Source of the DNA: Lichina pygmaea
Taxonomy: Eukaryota; Ascomycota; Lichinomycetes; Lichinales; Lichinaceae
DNA length: 64,000 nucleotides
Direction of reading: 5' to 3'
NCBI GenBank assembly: GCA_963422465.1
Contig: OY730170.1
Span: 4,068,379 to 4,132,378, forward strand
The notes under the pieces are model-generated. The model did no database searches and had not been told where the DNA came from. It saw only the letters and a list, made by a program, of their open reading frames with translations. The position numbers were made by a program, and so were the translations under genes. Below are positions 21,296-30,436 of this stretch, piece by piece (position 1 is the stretch's first letter; each line of letters starts with the position of its first letter).

Positions 21296-21937
21296 TGTTG
21301 CGGTCCGTACCGTACCATCCTATCTGAGTATAGGATTAGGGCGAGAGGTGGAAGGCAGGTTGGTTCTCGCAGGAGAGGAGTGTCAAGAAGTGCGAAGGGG
21401 TTTGGTGGAACATGGTGGTGGTGACACCTGATCAACGGCTTCGTACAAAGGATTGTATTGAAGTAGATCTAGTTGTCTGGATCACAACATGAGTTGAAGA
21501 CGATCATTCCATAAGGGAACTATCACCGGACTATATAGTGCTGGCCTGTCAAGACGATCAAGATTGTCTTGACAGTCTTGATGTTGAGACAGGTGAGATT
21601 GTCTCGACAGTCCCACCATGTTATGTACCCTGCGTCGAGACTGGTGAGATTGTCTCGATGCTTCATGCATCCTGCGTCGAGACTGGTGAGATTGTCTTGA
21701 TACTTCATGCATCCTGCGTCGAGACTGGTGAGATTATCTTGATGTTTCATGCATCCTGCGTCGAGACTGGTGAGATTGTCTCGATGCTTCATGCATGCTG
21801 TGTCGAGACTCCCGTGTGTGTCTTGACAGTCACGTGACCCCTTGTTGGTTGGTCACTTGACTTCCATGGTGTCCTCTTGCCTGGCCCGCGGCCTGATTGC
21901 TTATAAATAAGTGGCTCCCATCCCCTGGGTCGTAACA
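21296..21937 (-). repeat. G3 5' LTR
   Basis: This 642-bp LTR has TG..CA ends and four 42-bp units. It keeps more CpG sites than the 3' LTR. The inner edge lies only 18 bases from the first ATG of gag (21277), and I do not recognise a standard tRNA primer-binding site there. Confidence 0.9.
21630..21797. repeat. 42-bp tandem array in the G3 5' LTR (4 units)
   Basis: This is the counterpart of the array in the 3' LTR, with four units. Several units keep the full TCGAGAC / GTCTCGA inverted repeat. Loss or gain of one unit since insertion explains the LTR length difference. Confidence 0.85.
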
Positions 21938-21942
21938 TCACA
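21938..21942. repeat. Target-site duplication of G3, right
   Basis: TCACA follows the right LTR and matches 15265-15269. It fixes the element ends and shows that the flanks were contiguous before insertion, i.e. the two pieces of G2. Confidence 0.85.
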
Positions 21943-22282
21943 CTTGATAGTGTCACCCTTCTTCTTGGACAACAAGCCCAGTTGCTTGCAAAGATAAAGC
22001 TGGCAAGAAAGAAGTCTTAACATTTGTTTTATTAATATCTCACAACTGAGCCTCAAGCTGAGTGCACTTAAGCTCCATCTTTTCCTATTCTGATTCTGCA
22101 AGATGAAGATTGCAGTAGCAACTTTTCTCAATGCACCAACCACAAGATGTGGACTCTGAGCTGACAACACACTTGGTGTGATCACAATAACATACACTGC
22201 ATGAAACTTTGGACACCTTACCTATCTTGCCAACACAAGAACTGAGAGCTCCACAACAGTTATTGCAAGATGTCTGGGGCAT
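21943..22282 (-). pseudogene. Antisense cysteine-rich ORF of G2 (fossil)
   Basis: This starts at ATG 22282, 53 bp inside the 3' LTR of G2 and antisense to it. That matches the placement of the G3 antisense ORF relative to its own LTR. The first 37 or so residues contain C-x2-C-x6-C-x11-C-x2-C-x6-C, with the same spacing as in G3 and the same extra cysteine as second residue of the last loop. Further cysteines and a charged helical segment follow. The G3 insertion cuts its distal part. The surrounding protein sequence is otherwise very different from the G3 copy, so the spacing is a conserved feature, not recent duplication. The copy is broken. Confidence 0.65.
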
Positions 22283-22318
22283 GGTGAGAGAAGTGAGAGG
22301 ATCTGGGGACAGAACCTT

Positions 22319-22334
22319 TGGAGAAAGAGGATAG
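22319..22334 (+). other. G2 polypurine tract
   Basis: The purine run GGAGAAAGAGGATAG sits directly against the TG of the G2 LTR, identifying that LTR as the 3' LTR of a plus-strand element. Confidence 0.65.
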
Positions 22335-22683
22335 TGTTAAGGCCCAGGCCAGAACAGCTGAGCTGACCTAAGCAAGTGTACAGAGGTACACAGAACAATG
22401 TTCACCCAACCTGGTGGCAGAGGTGGCAGAGATGTAACTATCTCCACCAACTCTACCACACAGAAAGCTGATACTTCTTGGGGAGGACCCCCGCCCTCAG
22501 GCTTCTGTATATAAGAGAACCCAGATAGCCAGGGAGAATAGCTCTCCAGGCTGAACACACAAAATACCAGTGATAATAGTAAGAGAGTTACCCCACTTGC
22601 TATTCATCTATTAAGTCTCTGCCCTCCTCAGTCAGACACATAGACCACCCACATTCTGTGTGAACATGGACTGGCTCTTAACA
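22335..22683 (+). repeat. G2 3' LTR
   Basis: This 349-bp LTR has terminal inverted bases TGTTAAG..CTTAACA. A TATATAAG box at about 22507 is in the sense direction. It is preceded by a polypurine tract. No second copy is in the window, because the 5' part of G2 is missing. Confidence 0.7.
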
Positions 22684-22989
22684 GTGGTGTCCAGACACAC
22701 ACTAACTAGAGTACAGTGCCATGAATTTTTTAGTGATGTAGAGAACAGACCTTTATCACAACTCTGTCCTGCTAAGACTCTAGCACCTTTACAATTATAG
22801 AGTTATAGAACTGTAGAATTGATTCTGATGAACACATTGTGTTCTGGTGGAATGTGTTGTGGTAGTGGACACTCTTACAGAGAAATAAAGAGTGTCCTGA
22901 CCAAGCTGGCAAGAGAGGGGAGGTACAGCAGTACCTCCTCAGCACAGGTACCTGGCTATGACACATAGTGTGAGAGTACAGGCAGTGGC

Positions 22990-23032
22990 TACCTGTGCCT
23001 TGGAGGTACAAAGTACCTCCAAGGCACAGGTA
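22990..23032. repeat. Perfect 20-bp inverted repeat (hairpin, 3-nt loop)
   Basis: Arms 22990-23009 and 23013-23032 are exact reverse complements around AAA. The core GGAGGTAC/GTACCTCC recurs in a smaller hairpin at 22919-22938, and a 10-bp palindrome lies at 22945-22954. Another 10-bp-arm hairpin is at 22867-22897. Confidence 0.85.
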
Positions 23033-23516
23033 CAGATGGGGGCTGACACCACTACCCGGGAGGGTGTGTCAAACACACTACATGTACTCTATACTTGTGT
23101 ACATTTACCAAGTTTCGGTATGACCTGTCCAGCTCTTCGTCCCACTCAGAAGCTCATGGTTTGGCAGGCATCAAACTTGACGAGGATGTTCTGTCAAATA
23201 GATCCAAGTGCCTCAAGGAATTCAATCTTGTTGAAGTCCATACATCCTGTACAAGCTGCATGTCCCCGCGAAAATGAACCCGAGATGTGTCCCGTACAAG
23301 AGGCCACCCCCTTGTCTCCCTTCTGACAGACGGGAACATCGCCGATGGTCGTCCCTCTCGTCCCTCTTGTCGCAGCTCAGCCCGGCCCGGCAACCTCTCT
23401 CTATGGCAAGCCCACCCTGTTGTCTTGATAGCCCACTTGGAACCAGCTCTGCAGCAGCAGCAGCAAGATTCCTACCAGAGTTCTTCCTGGTTTTGTTAAG
23501 TCTGTGGTAGTTGATG

Positions 23517-23585
23517 CAGATGTGAGAACAGCTATAGCTTGGCAGAACTTGAGACCCAGAGCTTTCAGAAATCTATTTGGCAGCA
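23517..23585 (-). repeat. LINE scrap (RT region)
   Basis: About 69 bp is nearly identical to 8578-8645 of LINE-D on the same strand (GAACAGCTATAGCTTGGCAG and onward), with no flanking LINE sequence. It is an isolated relic in otherwise unrelated DNA. Confidence 0.75.
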
Positions 23586-24799
23586 AACAGCCGACTTGTC
23601 ACAAGCAAGACAGCATGTCTCGCGAGTCTTTCGTCCAGGCAGGTGGTGTTTAGACATGTACACAATCAGCTGTAGAACACTATACCCGAAGCGACGACTG
23701 AAGGGACATTCGCACATCGTGTCTGACCCCAATAGCACTTCACAGCCAAAAGAGGTAAGGTTATACAACAAGGCAAAGGAGGAATTGATTAGTATCGAGT
23801 CCTTCGTGCAGTGGTCCCCACTGGGCACGTTTCTCACGTCAATAACACTCCACCTCCAGCAGAGGACAAGTCTCTGACTGGTCAATTCTCTTCAACCCCC
23901 AAGATTTCACTACTGTTATTTCAAACCCAGAGTGCGTATGAGGTCGGGGAAGACCTGCGAGAGAGATCACGACGACAGCGACAGGCGACGTCACGAAGGC
24001 TGCTTCGCTGGCGTGTACGGCTTGGTCGACGTGATCTCCAATAATCTTTGTCTGGATGGATCACGCTGGTGTGGGATGTTTAGAAACTGAAAGGAGTGAG
24101 GTGAAGGCCTAGGCTGTCATCAGAAGTAATGCTAAGATAGTACTGGAAACATCCACCTACTGATTAAAAGTATTGATATAATCTAAAGGATCAGTCACGC
24201 GCAGATGAGATGATTACTTTTGGCTCATCCACCAAGGTATGCTTACTAAAGCATGTTTAGCTCTCATCACTTCTGGAAACGACATATTGGTTTGTAACCC
24301 TCGCACCCCTCAGGGCCCTCTTTGAAATCCTCACGCTGAAACCTGTGACTACGTACAGTACAAACCAAGATGGCGTTCATTGCAGTACGCAGGTACTGTA
24401 CCTCATGCGTAGGTCGATAGAAAACGACACTGACAGCGAGTGGTCGTACCTGGACGTACGTACTGCAAGCCATCATCACGAGCCACGACCATGTGATCAC
24501 AGCTTGTTCTGATATTGGCTGTGCCTGTCCCTTGCCGGTTTCATCACCACATACCTTTCTCCTTTGAGAGGAAACTCAGGACGAATGCGCAAGTCCTCTC
24601 CAACAAGGTTTGTGCCACGGTTCTCTTGGCTGGCTCTGATTCCCACGGCCCCAGAATCCGAATCAGTCCCCCACACTTCGATAGATGGACCTAGCCGCCT
24701 TCGTACGAGTATCATGAACGGTTACCCGCACGATGGAGTTGGAATAGGCCCACATAGCGTCACGGGCGCCTATGTCCCCTCAGCGGTCCTATCGATCCA

Positions 24800-25309
24800 T
24801 CAATCTAAGCCATTTCTAGCCCTCTTCGGGAGATGTATTCCTGGATGGAGATATGAGGGGCTCCAGCTTCGAAGGGGCGAAGAGCGACGGATTGAGAACA
24901 AAACGTCAGCAAGCCAGGTTTTGCGGGTGCCGGGCCAGCTCTTAAGGCACACGATATCAGCCATCATCTGAACGGAGCTCGTAGTAGCCCAAGGCAGTGC
25001 AGTCGACACACCAATAGAGACTTCGCGTTGGATGCTCTTCAGCCAAAAAGACGGTGGTCTAGAATGGTTGTGGCTTGCCTCAGGCGTCTCCCATGAGGCG
25101 CAACTCGGGAGCCTAGCTGCGGTCGACTCTGCTGCAATAAACACCGGCATGCATGCTCCGAAACCAGAGACAGGATGATGGAATGGATACAGTGCAGACG
25201 AGAGCTGAGGGTGATCTGGTAGGAGTGGGAGGGAGGAGGATGTTTGAAGGATGAAGGAGTTCAAGACGCATATACCGATTAGCGAGATTGAAAGGAGTGA
25301 AGGATACAT
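24800..25309 (-). CDS. Doubtful hypothetical ORF with signal-like N-terminus
   Basis: This 169-codon ORF starts at ATG 25309. The first 30 residues are hydrophobic (SLLSISLIGICVLNSFIL) and could be a signal peptide. The rest is low in recognisable features, with only a few cysteines. Nothing supports it beyond its openness. It ends 690 bp from the UTP7 stop. It could be a small secreted protein or chance, and I favour chance. Confidence 0.2.
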   Translation of the reverse strand: MYPSLLSISLIGICVLNSFILQTSSSLPLLPDHPQLSSALYPFHHPVSGFGACMPVFIAAESTAARLPSCASWETPEASHNHSRPPSFWLKSIQREVSIGVSTALPWATTSSVQMMADIVCLKSWPGTRKTWLADVLFSIRRSSPLRSWSPSYLHPGIHLPKRARNGLD

Positions 25310-25486
25310 GGAGCAGGGGTCGGCACATAGATGGTGGAAAGGTGGGTATCAAGTGCAGAATCGAGTTCCTTATTCCATAAGAAACAACATCGCAGCACCC
25401 TGTGAACAACATAGTGTAGGTGTCAGTCACGACTCGTCGATTCCATGCCGAAGCCAGAACATGAAGGAAAGAATTACCACAACCCT

Positions 25487-27118
25487 CTAGGAGCGGTTCT
25501 TCAGCGCAAATCTTCCCAGAGCTGGTCCCAGCTCCTCCTGCTTCCGCTTCAACTTCTCGTTTTCAGTCGTCTGGCGGTCGTTGAACTTGGCTTCAATCTT
25601 CAAGCGCCTGTCGTCGATAATATTTCTGCTGGCCTTGGATCGGCGCCAGTTCTTCTTGCTTCCCGAGACGTTTGTCACCCGTTCCTCTTCAGCTTCTCGC
25701 CTGCGCTGCTCTGCAGATGCCAGATCTACGTTCCCGATGAAGTCGGGATTCAACGAGATCATCTCAGGTTGCAGTTTGTTCAAGAGCGCCTTGACCTCCC
25801 CTTCTTGCCGTTGCTTGGTGTTCTCGTACGGATTGGCTTCGAGCGCGTCAAAGTTGGGTTCTCCCGCTCCTGGTATGAGCAGGCTCGAGAATCCTTTGTC
25901 GTGAGAGACACCCAGCACGTCCTCGAAAGGACACCAGCGAGTCCGCTCGATGTGCTTCCCTTCTGCTCCCCATGCCATGTAGGGGCTTTTCACCTTTTCT
26001 TGCTCGGCCGAATCCTTGTTGAACAGACCCCTCCAGACCGACACTTGCGTGCCCCAGCCTACCGCGGTCAGTCCTCGATCACTGATGGCCAGAGATGAGC
26101 CCGGCTGGCGCAGAAAGTATCTGTTGACCTCTCGGAACATTCGAATGTCCCAGACGGCCATCTTCATGTCTTGCCCAGCAGAGACCATGTACCGACCCTC
26201 ACGATCGACCGCGATACAACGAACAGGTCCACGGTGCGGCAGTAGCTTGACAAAGGGCGTTGAGACGTTGGGCGACCAGAGGTTGACCGTCCCGTTTTGA
26301 TGTCCCACGTGCAAGATCGCGTTGGACCGATTCTGCGCGAGCGCCGTGGGGGAGCCGAGCCGGGTTGGGAACTCGGCAACTTGGCGCCCGGTCGACGTAT
26401 CGGTGTAGGTGAGAAGACCATTCATGCGAATCGTGGCGAGCAAGAAGTGATATGGCAGGAACTCCATGTGCGACACCTCCAACAGCTTCTTGAGGCAATG
26501 CAGCTCCACGCCGGCATGATCGTAGATGTAGACAGATTTCTTCTGTGCCAGCGCGAAGTACTGATTGTTGTGGAGCCACCTTCCGTCGCGCACGGTCTCG
26601 CCCAGCTGCAGCTCGCATCCCAGTTTGCCTTCCCGCCAGTCCATGGTGGCAACATGTCCTTTACGTCCCCAGAGAAGAAGATCTCTGCCGTTTCGACTGT
26701 AATCTGCCGCGTAAGGACCGAGGCCCTCCAACTTCAGCTCGAACCCCTTCTTCGCGGTCTCGATGGCAACATCGGCTTTAAGTTCATCCTGGCGGATCTT
26801 GTATGTCCTCTCAAGCTCTGTTTCTGGCTGAAGATAGCCGGACGTATTCTCCAGCAGTATTTCGACATCTTTTGCTTTGAGAGTGGCGTCACGATATCTA
26901 CTCTCCAAGGCCTTCAGATTGGCACGCAATTTCCTGTCTTTGACTCGGTTGATGGGCACGGTCTTGCCCCTGCCATATGCTTTGTGGGCTTCTTTGAAGC
27001 GTCTTCTGGCGTCCGGGTCATCCGGGTCCTCGCCTTTTCGGAGCTTCACCTTATGTTCTGGTCTCCGTCGAGGGCCTTCTGAACTTTCCACCAACTGCTT
27101 CTCTCCCTCGTTGGCCAT
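25487..27118 (-). CDS. UTP7: Utp7: WD40/BING4-family SSU processome protein
   Basis: Utp7 is a nucleolar WD-repeat component of the 90S pre-ribosome (SSU processome), needed for 18S rRNA maturation. The predicted protein is 543 residues, near the family norm. A charged N-terminal tail leads into an N-terminal helical region and a WD40 propeller at about 150-420 (repeat ends such as VNLWSP and MAVWDIR). The BING4 C-terminal domain follows at about 400-480 and the basic tail ends GPALGRFALKNRS, typical of the family. The start was set at ATG 27118 because the residues upstream of it look unrelated and begin at a non-ATG codon. The coding region is uninterrupted. It is divergent from TSR1, another ribosome-biogenesis gene, with 356 bp between the start codons. 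Confidence 0.93.
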   Translation of the reverse strand: MANEGEKQLVESSEGPRRRPEHKVKLRKGEDPDDPDARRRFKEAHKAYGRGKTVPINRVKDRKLRANLKALESRYRDATLKAKDVEILLENTSGYLQPETELERTYKIRQDELKADVAIETAKKGFELKLEGLGPYAADYSRNGRDLLLWGRKGHVATMDWREGKLGCELQLGETVRDGRWLHNNQYFALAQKKSVYIYDHAGVELHCLKKLLEVSHMEFLPYHFLLATIRMNGLLTYTDTSTGRQVAEFPTRLGSPTALAQNRSNAILHVGHQNGTVNLWSPNVSTPFVKLLPHRGPVRCIAVDREGRYMVSAGQDMKMAVWDIRMFREVNRYFLRQPGSSLAISDRGLTAVGWGTQVSVWRGLFNKDSAEQEKVKSPYMAWGAEGKHIERTRWCPFEDVLGVSHDKGFSSLLIPGAGEPNFDALEANPYENTKQRQEGEVKALLNKLQPEMISLNPDFIGNVDLASAEQRRREAEEERVTNVSGSKKNWRRSKASRNIIDDRRLKIEAKFNDRQTTENEKLKRKQEELGPALGRFALKNRS

Positions 27119-27474
27119 CTTGAAAGTCGAGTGGGCTGTCGTGCTGATGTTAGCCGCGCAGAAGAACAGCAGGCATGGGCATACCAACTACAAGTAGAAA
27201 ACTCGAATGCCAGATCATCAGTTAAGAACTTCCAAAAGTCCTAATCGCCTTTTCCACTCAATGAGCCAGAACTGAAGCTCTGGAATTTGAATGCAGGGTA
27301 AAGTTCATGACCGACAAATACACCCCACAAAACCCACTCGGAGATTCAATCTTCAGAAACATCTCCCTGCCCATACGTACTGTGTCGAGCGTGTCCACTC
27401 GACAGCGACTACATCTTCGACCTCCTCGATACAACCTGGCATCACTGCCTTTCAGGTCCAAAGCTGGTGACACA
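27119..27474. promoter_or_regulatory. Shared divergent promoter of UTP7 and TSR1
   Basis: This 356-bp spacer lies between two divergent start codons of genes acting in 40S assembly. I searched by eye for the yeast ribosome-biogenesis motifs PAC (GCGATGAG) and RRPE (TGAAAAATTT) and found no clear copy. Co-regulation from a common region is therefore inference from arrangement only. Confidence 0.45.
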
Positions 27475-30223
27475 ATGGTGTCATCGGCCGGGACCCAGCA
27501 TCATCATCGTCCTTCGACGAAGCTCACTCATAAGAGTTTCAAGTCTCGACATGCTTCCAAAAGTGCTGTCAAGGCGTTGCTCAAGGGTACGGCTGCTAGA
27601 TTTCTATTGCAGTCAGTATACCTAGCTAAAGTTCTGCACAGGCAAGATTGAGAAAGGCACACGCCGGACACCGCATCAGCAGGCCATGTCAAAGCTCGAG
27701 CGAAAGAACCAGGCCCGTCAGAAACAACAAACGAAGCAAATCGAGCTGGCCAGGGCTCGCAGCATCTTCTCTGGACTGAAAGGGGTGGCAAAGACTGTTG
27801 TCATTGTGCCGCTTCATGATGCAGTTGATGCTACAGCTGCTATGGCGTCATTGAGCGCCAGTCTAGACATTGGCGAGCAAATGATGCTAGAGGTAAATCA
27901 AATAACAGTGAACATCGAAAAATTTAAGCAGCAGATTCATTTTGTTGTATCGCAGCCTGGAATTCTCGCAGCTTTAGATGCTTGTCGGTTGGCCGACTTT
28001 GTTGTGCTTGTGCTCTCGGCAGAAGCGGATTTGGAGGAGCATGGAGGGCACATCATCAAAGCCGTTGAAGGGCAAGGTATAACGGGTGTCATTGCTACAG
28101 TTCAGGTGTGCGCATCCTTGTGGTTTGTCTGAAGTTATGCTCATGCTTGGTAAAGGGTGTTGAAAAGGTTCAGCCGGTCAAAAAACGACAACAAATTGTA
28201 TCGTCTCTCAAGTCCCAGATCAGCCATTATTTCGGGGACATAGACAGGCTGTTCTCTTTGGATGTCAGACAGGAATGCATTCACATCATCAGATCCGTCT
28301 GCACGAATACGCCGCGAGGGATTCGGTGGCGGGACGATAGGAGCTGGTTATCTGTTGAAAGCGCACGGTTTCCCAGCCACAAAAGCCCCCTCGTGCCCGA
28401 GCCCTCGACCCATGAACAACTTACGAGTGCAGTTGTCACTGCGACCGTCAGAGGCAAAGGCTTGAAGGCAGACCGGCTAGTACAGTTGAGCGAAGGCAGT
28501 CTCTGTCAGATCGAGAGGATTGTCGCCGCTCTCGCAACCACCAGTCCGGGACCGCGGAACGGCAACATCGGTGTCAGTGAGGCCGCTGAAGAAGATGTGC
28601 TTGACGAGCCAACGCAGGATCGGGATGAGCTTGCCAATTTGCTACCGTTCGAGCCACACATGGTGCACGCATCCGACGAGGCAGATGCTCGGACACATGT
28701 CAGTCGTCAGGGCGTGCTCTTAGACGACCATCACTACTTTTCGGAAGAGGATTTACCCTCCAGACAGCCGCCCAAACGCGTCCCCAAGGGCACCTCTGCA
28801 TATCAAGCAGCGTGGTATCTAGACGACGACACTGATTCGAGTCTTGGCTCGGATGTGCTTGACGAAGACGGCGATCTATCGATGGACCGCATAGACGAGG
28901 GGGGCGATTCAGTAGACATCGCGGGTCCATCTAGTCTCCCACCGGAGACGGAGGCGGCGCCGTCCGTCATAGCTCCCTCGGAGATGTTCCTTGATCCGTC
29001 TCCTGAAGAAGAGATGGAGCAGGTGGCAGCTTTCCGGACGCGGCAAAGAGACGAAGCGCAAGACGATTTCGAGTTCCCGGACGAGATTGAACTCAGTCCG
29101 AAAGTCATCGCCCGGGAGCGTCTTTCTAGATATCGAGGACTAAAGAGTCTCCGCACCAGCCGATGGGAGGCGGAGGAGGACCAGGGGCACGAGCCCCATA
29201 ATTGGCATCGTCTGCTCCGATGCTCGAACTACCGGGGAGCAGGTCGACGGGCAATCAGAGAAGCTCTCGTCGGTGGGGTTCCGGTATGTCGAGGATGCGT
29301 CCCTCGTCGATACTTTAAAAGACCACCACTGACGTTTTTGTGCGCAGGCTGGAACAAAAGTTCAGGTACATCTCAGCAACGTGCCAATATCACTGGCCCA
29401 GCACGATCTCAGGCAGCGGCCATTGGGTCTCTTCTCTTTACTTCGGCACGAGCAGAAGCGTACGGTTGTGAACGTCAGTATCACTCTGGATGCCGCCTGC
29501 CCGCAGCCCATCAAGTCCAAAGAGGAGCTCATCGTGCAGCTTGGGCCACGGCGTTTCGTCATCAAACCCATCTTCTCGCAAGCAGGCGAGACGCCGAACA
29601 ACGTGCACAAGTACGACCGATATTTACACCCAGGCCGAACAGCCGTAGCCACGTTCATTGGTCCGGTGACATGGGGTCCGGTCCCAGCTCTATTCTTCAA
29701 GCGCCGACAAGCACCACCAACCTCCTCCTCCCATCCCAACACCATCTGCACCACCGCCCAATCCCGGGTAGACCCCCTCGATCTCATCGGCATGGGCACC
29801 AACCTCGCCGCCGACGCCGACCGGGTGACGGCAAAGCGGGTCATCATGACGGGCCATCCGTACAAGATCCACCGCAAGGTCGTGACGGTGCGATACATGT
29901 TCTTCAACGCCGACGACGTGCACTGGTTCAAGGCGCTGCCGCTCTGGACGAAACGCGGCCGTCGCGGCTTCATCAAGGAGAGCTTGGGCACGCACGGCTA
30001 CTTCAAGGCTACCTTTGACGGCCCGCTCAACCCGCAGGACACCATCTGCGTCAGTCTCTACAAGAGGGTCTTTCCGAGGGAAGCTACGCTCTGGGATGGG
30101 TCAGGATGTTGGAGTGGGGATGGCGATGGCGATGGCGATGGCGATGGGAATGGGGAGGATGGGAACGGGGATGGGAACGCGGACGGCAGTCGGGTGGAGG
30201 GCGATATCGTCATGGGAAACTAA
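27475..30223 (+). CDS. TSR1: Tsr1: 40S ribosomal subunit maturation factor (3 introns)
   Basis: Tsr1 is a GTPase-like (catalytically inactive) factor that binds late pre-40S particles. I propose exons 27475-27586, 27642-28105, 28156-29283 and 29348-30223, with introns of 55, 50 and 64 bp; the spliced frame is open for 859 residues. The N-terminus (KSFKSRHASKSAVKALLKG) and the block KTVVIVPLHD fit the family, as does the AARP2CN-type region (RQQIVSSLKSQISHYFGDIDRLFSL). The acidic mid-region and the C-terminal domain with RWEAEEDQGHEPHNW, IKPIFSQ and GYFKATFDGPL also fit. The C-terminal tail is unusual: a run of Gly-Asp/Gly-Asn units encoded by a (GATGGC)-type repeat at about 30115-30190. Convergent with the TMCO4-like gene, 213 bp apart. 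Confidence 0.92.
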
Positions 30224-30436
30224 GCTACCCGAGGATTTGGATCATGATATGCAGAGAGTCGAGCAACAAATGACGACTGATCTAGATTTCTTCCATTCGT
30301 TCATTCATTCATCTGTTCCCCTCTCTCTCTCATTCTCTCTCCATCCCTACTCTACCAAGTCTCTCTGAATATGCGCACGAGCCATAGCGAGACCAGGACC
30401 AAGACCAGGGCCACGACCAAGACCAGCAGCATTACC

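Larger units (their letters stand above)
15270..21937 (-). mobile_element. G3: Ty3/gypsy chromovirus, full length with both LTRs, broken
   Basis: This 6.67-kb element on the minus strand has LTRs at both ends and a 5-bp target duplication, TCACA, at 15265-15269 and 21938-21942. In element order it has gag with a CCHC knuckle, aspartic protease, RT, RNase H, integrase and a terminal chromodomain, i.e. the Ty3 order of chromoviruses. On the opposite strand, between the chromodomain and the 3' LTR, it carries an extra cysteine-rich ORF. It looks structurally complete but is broken, with roughly ten disablements. LTR divergence is modest and concentrated at CpG sites, so the insertion is not recent. 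It is inserted into the older G2 element. Confidence 0.9.
22684..25486. other. Gene-free interval with hairpins, LINE scraps and relic sequence
   Basis: I see no convincing gene here. The left third holds a cluster of perfect inverted repeats (22867-23032). Two short LINE scraps are recognisable: 23517-23585, matching the minus-strand RT region at 8578-8645, and about 23889-23932, matching the opposite strand of the LINE-D 3' region near 6880-6920. Base composition shifts to GC-rich from about 23.2 kb. A 169-codon minus-strand ORF (24800-25309) begins with a hydrophobic signal-like stretch but has no recognisable relative. Confidence 0.6.

Noticed and set aside
22684-22700. TGGTGTCC-like sequence after the G2 LTR as a primer-binding site, making it a 5' LTR
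   Set aside because: The polypurine tract and antisense ORF on the other side identify it as a 3' LTR, and no gag follows.
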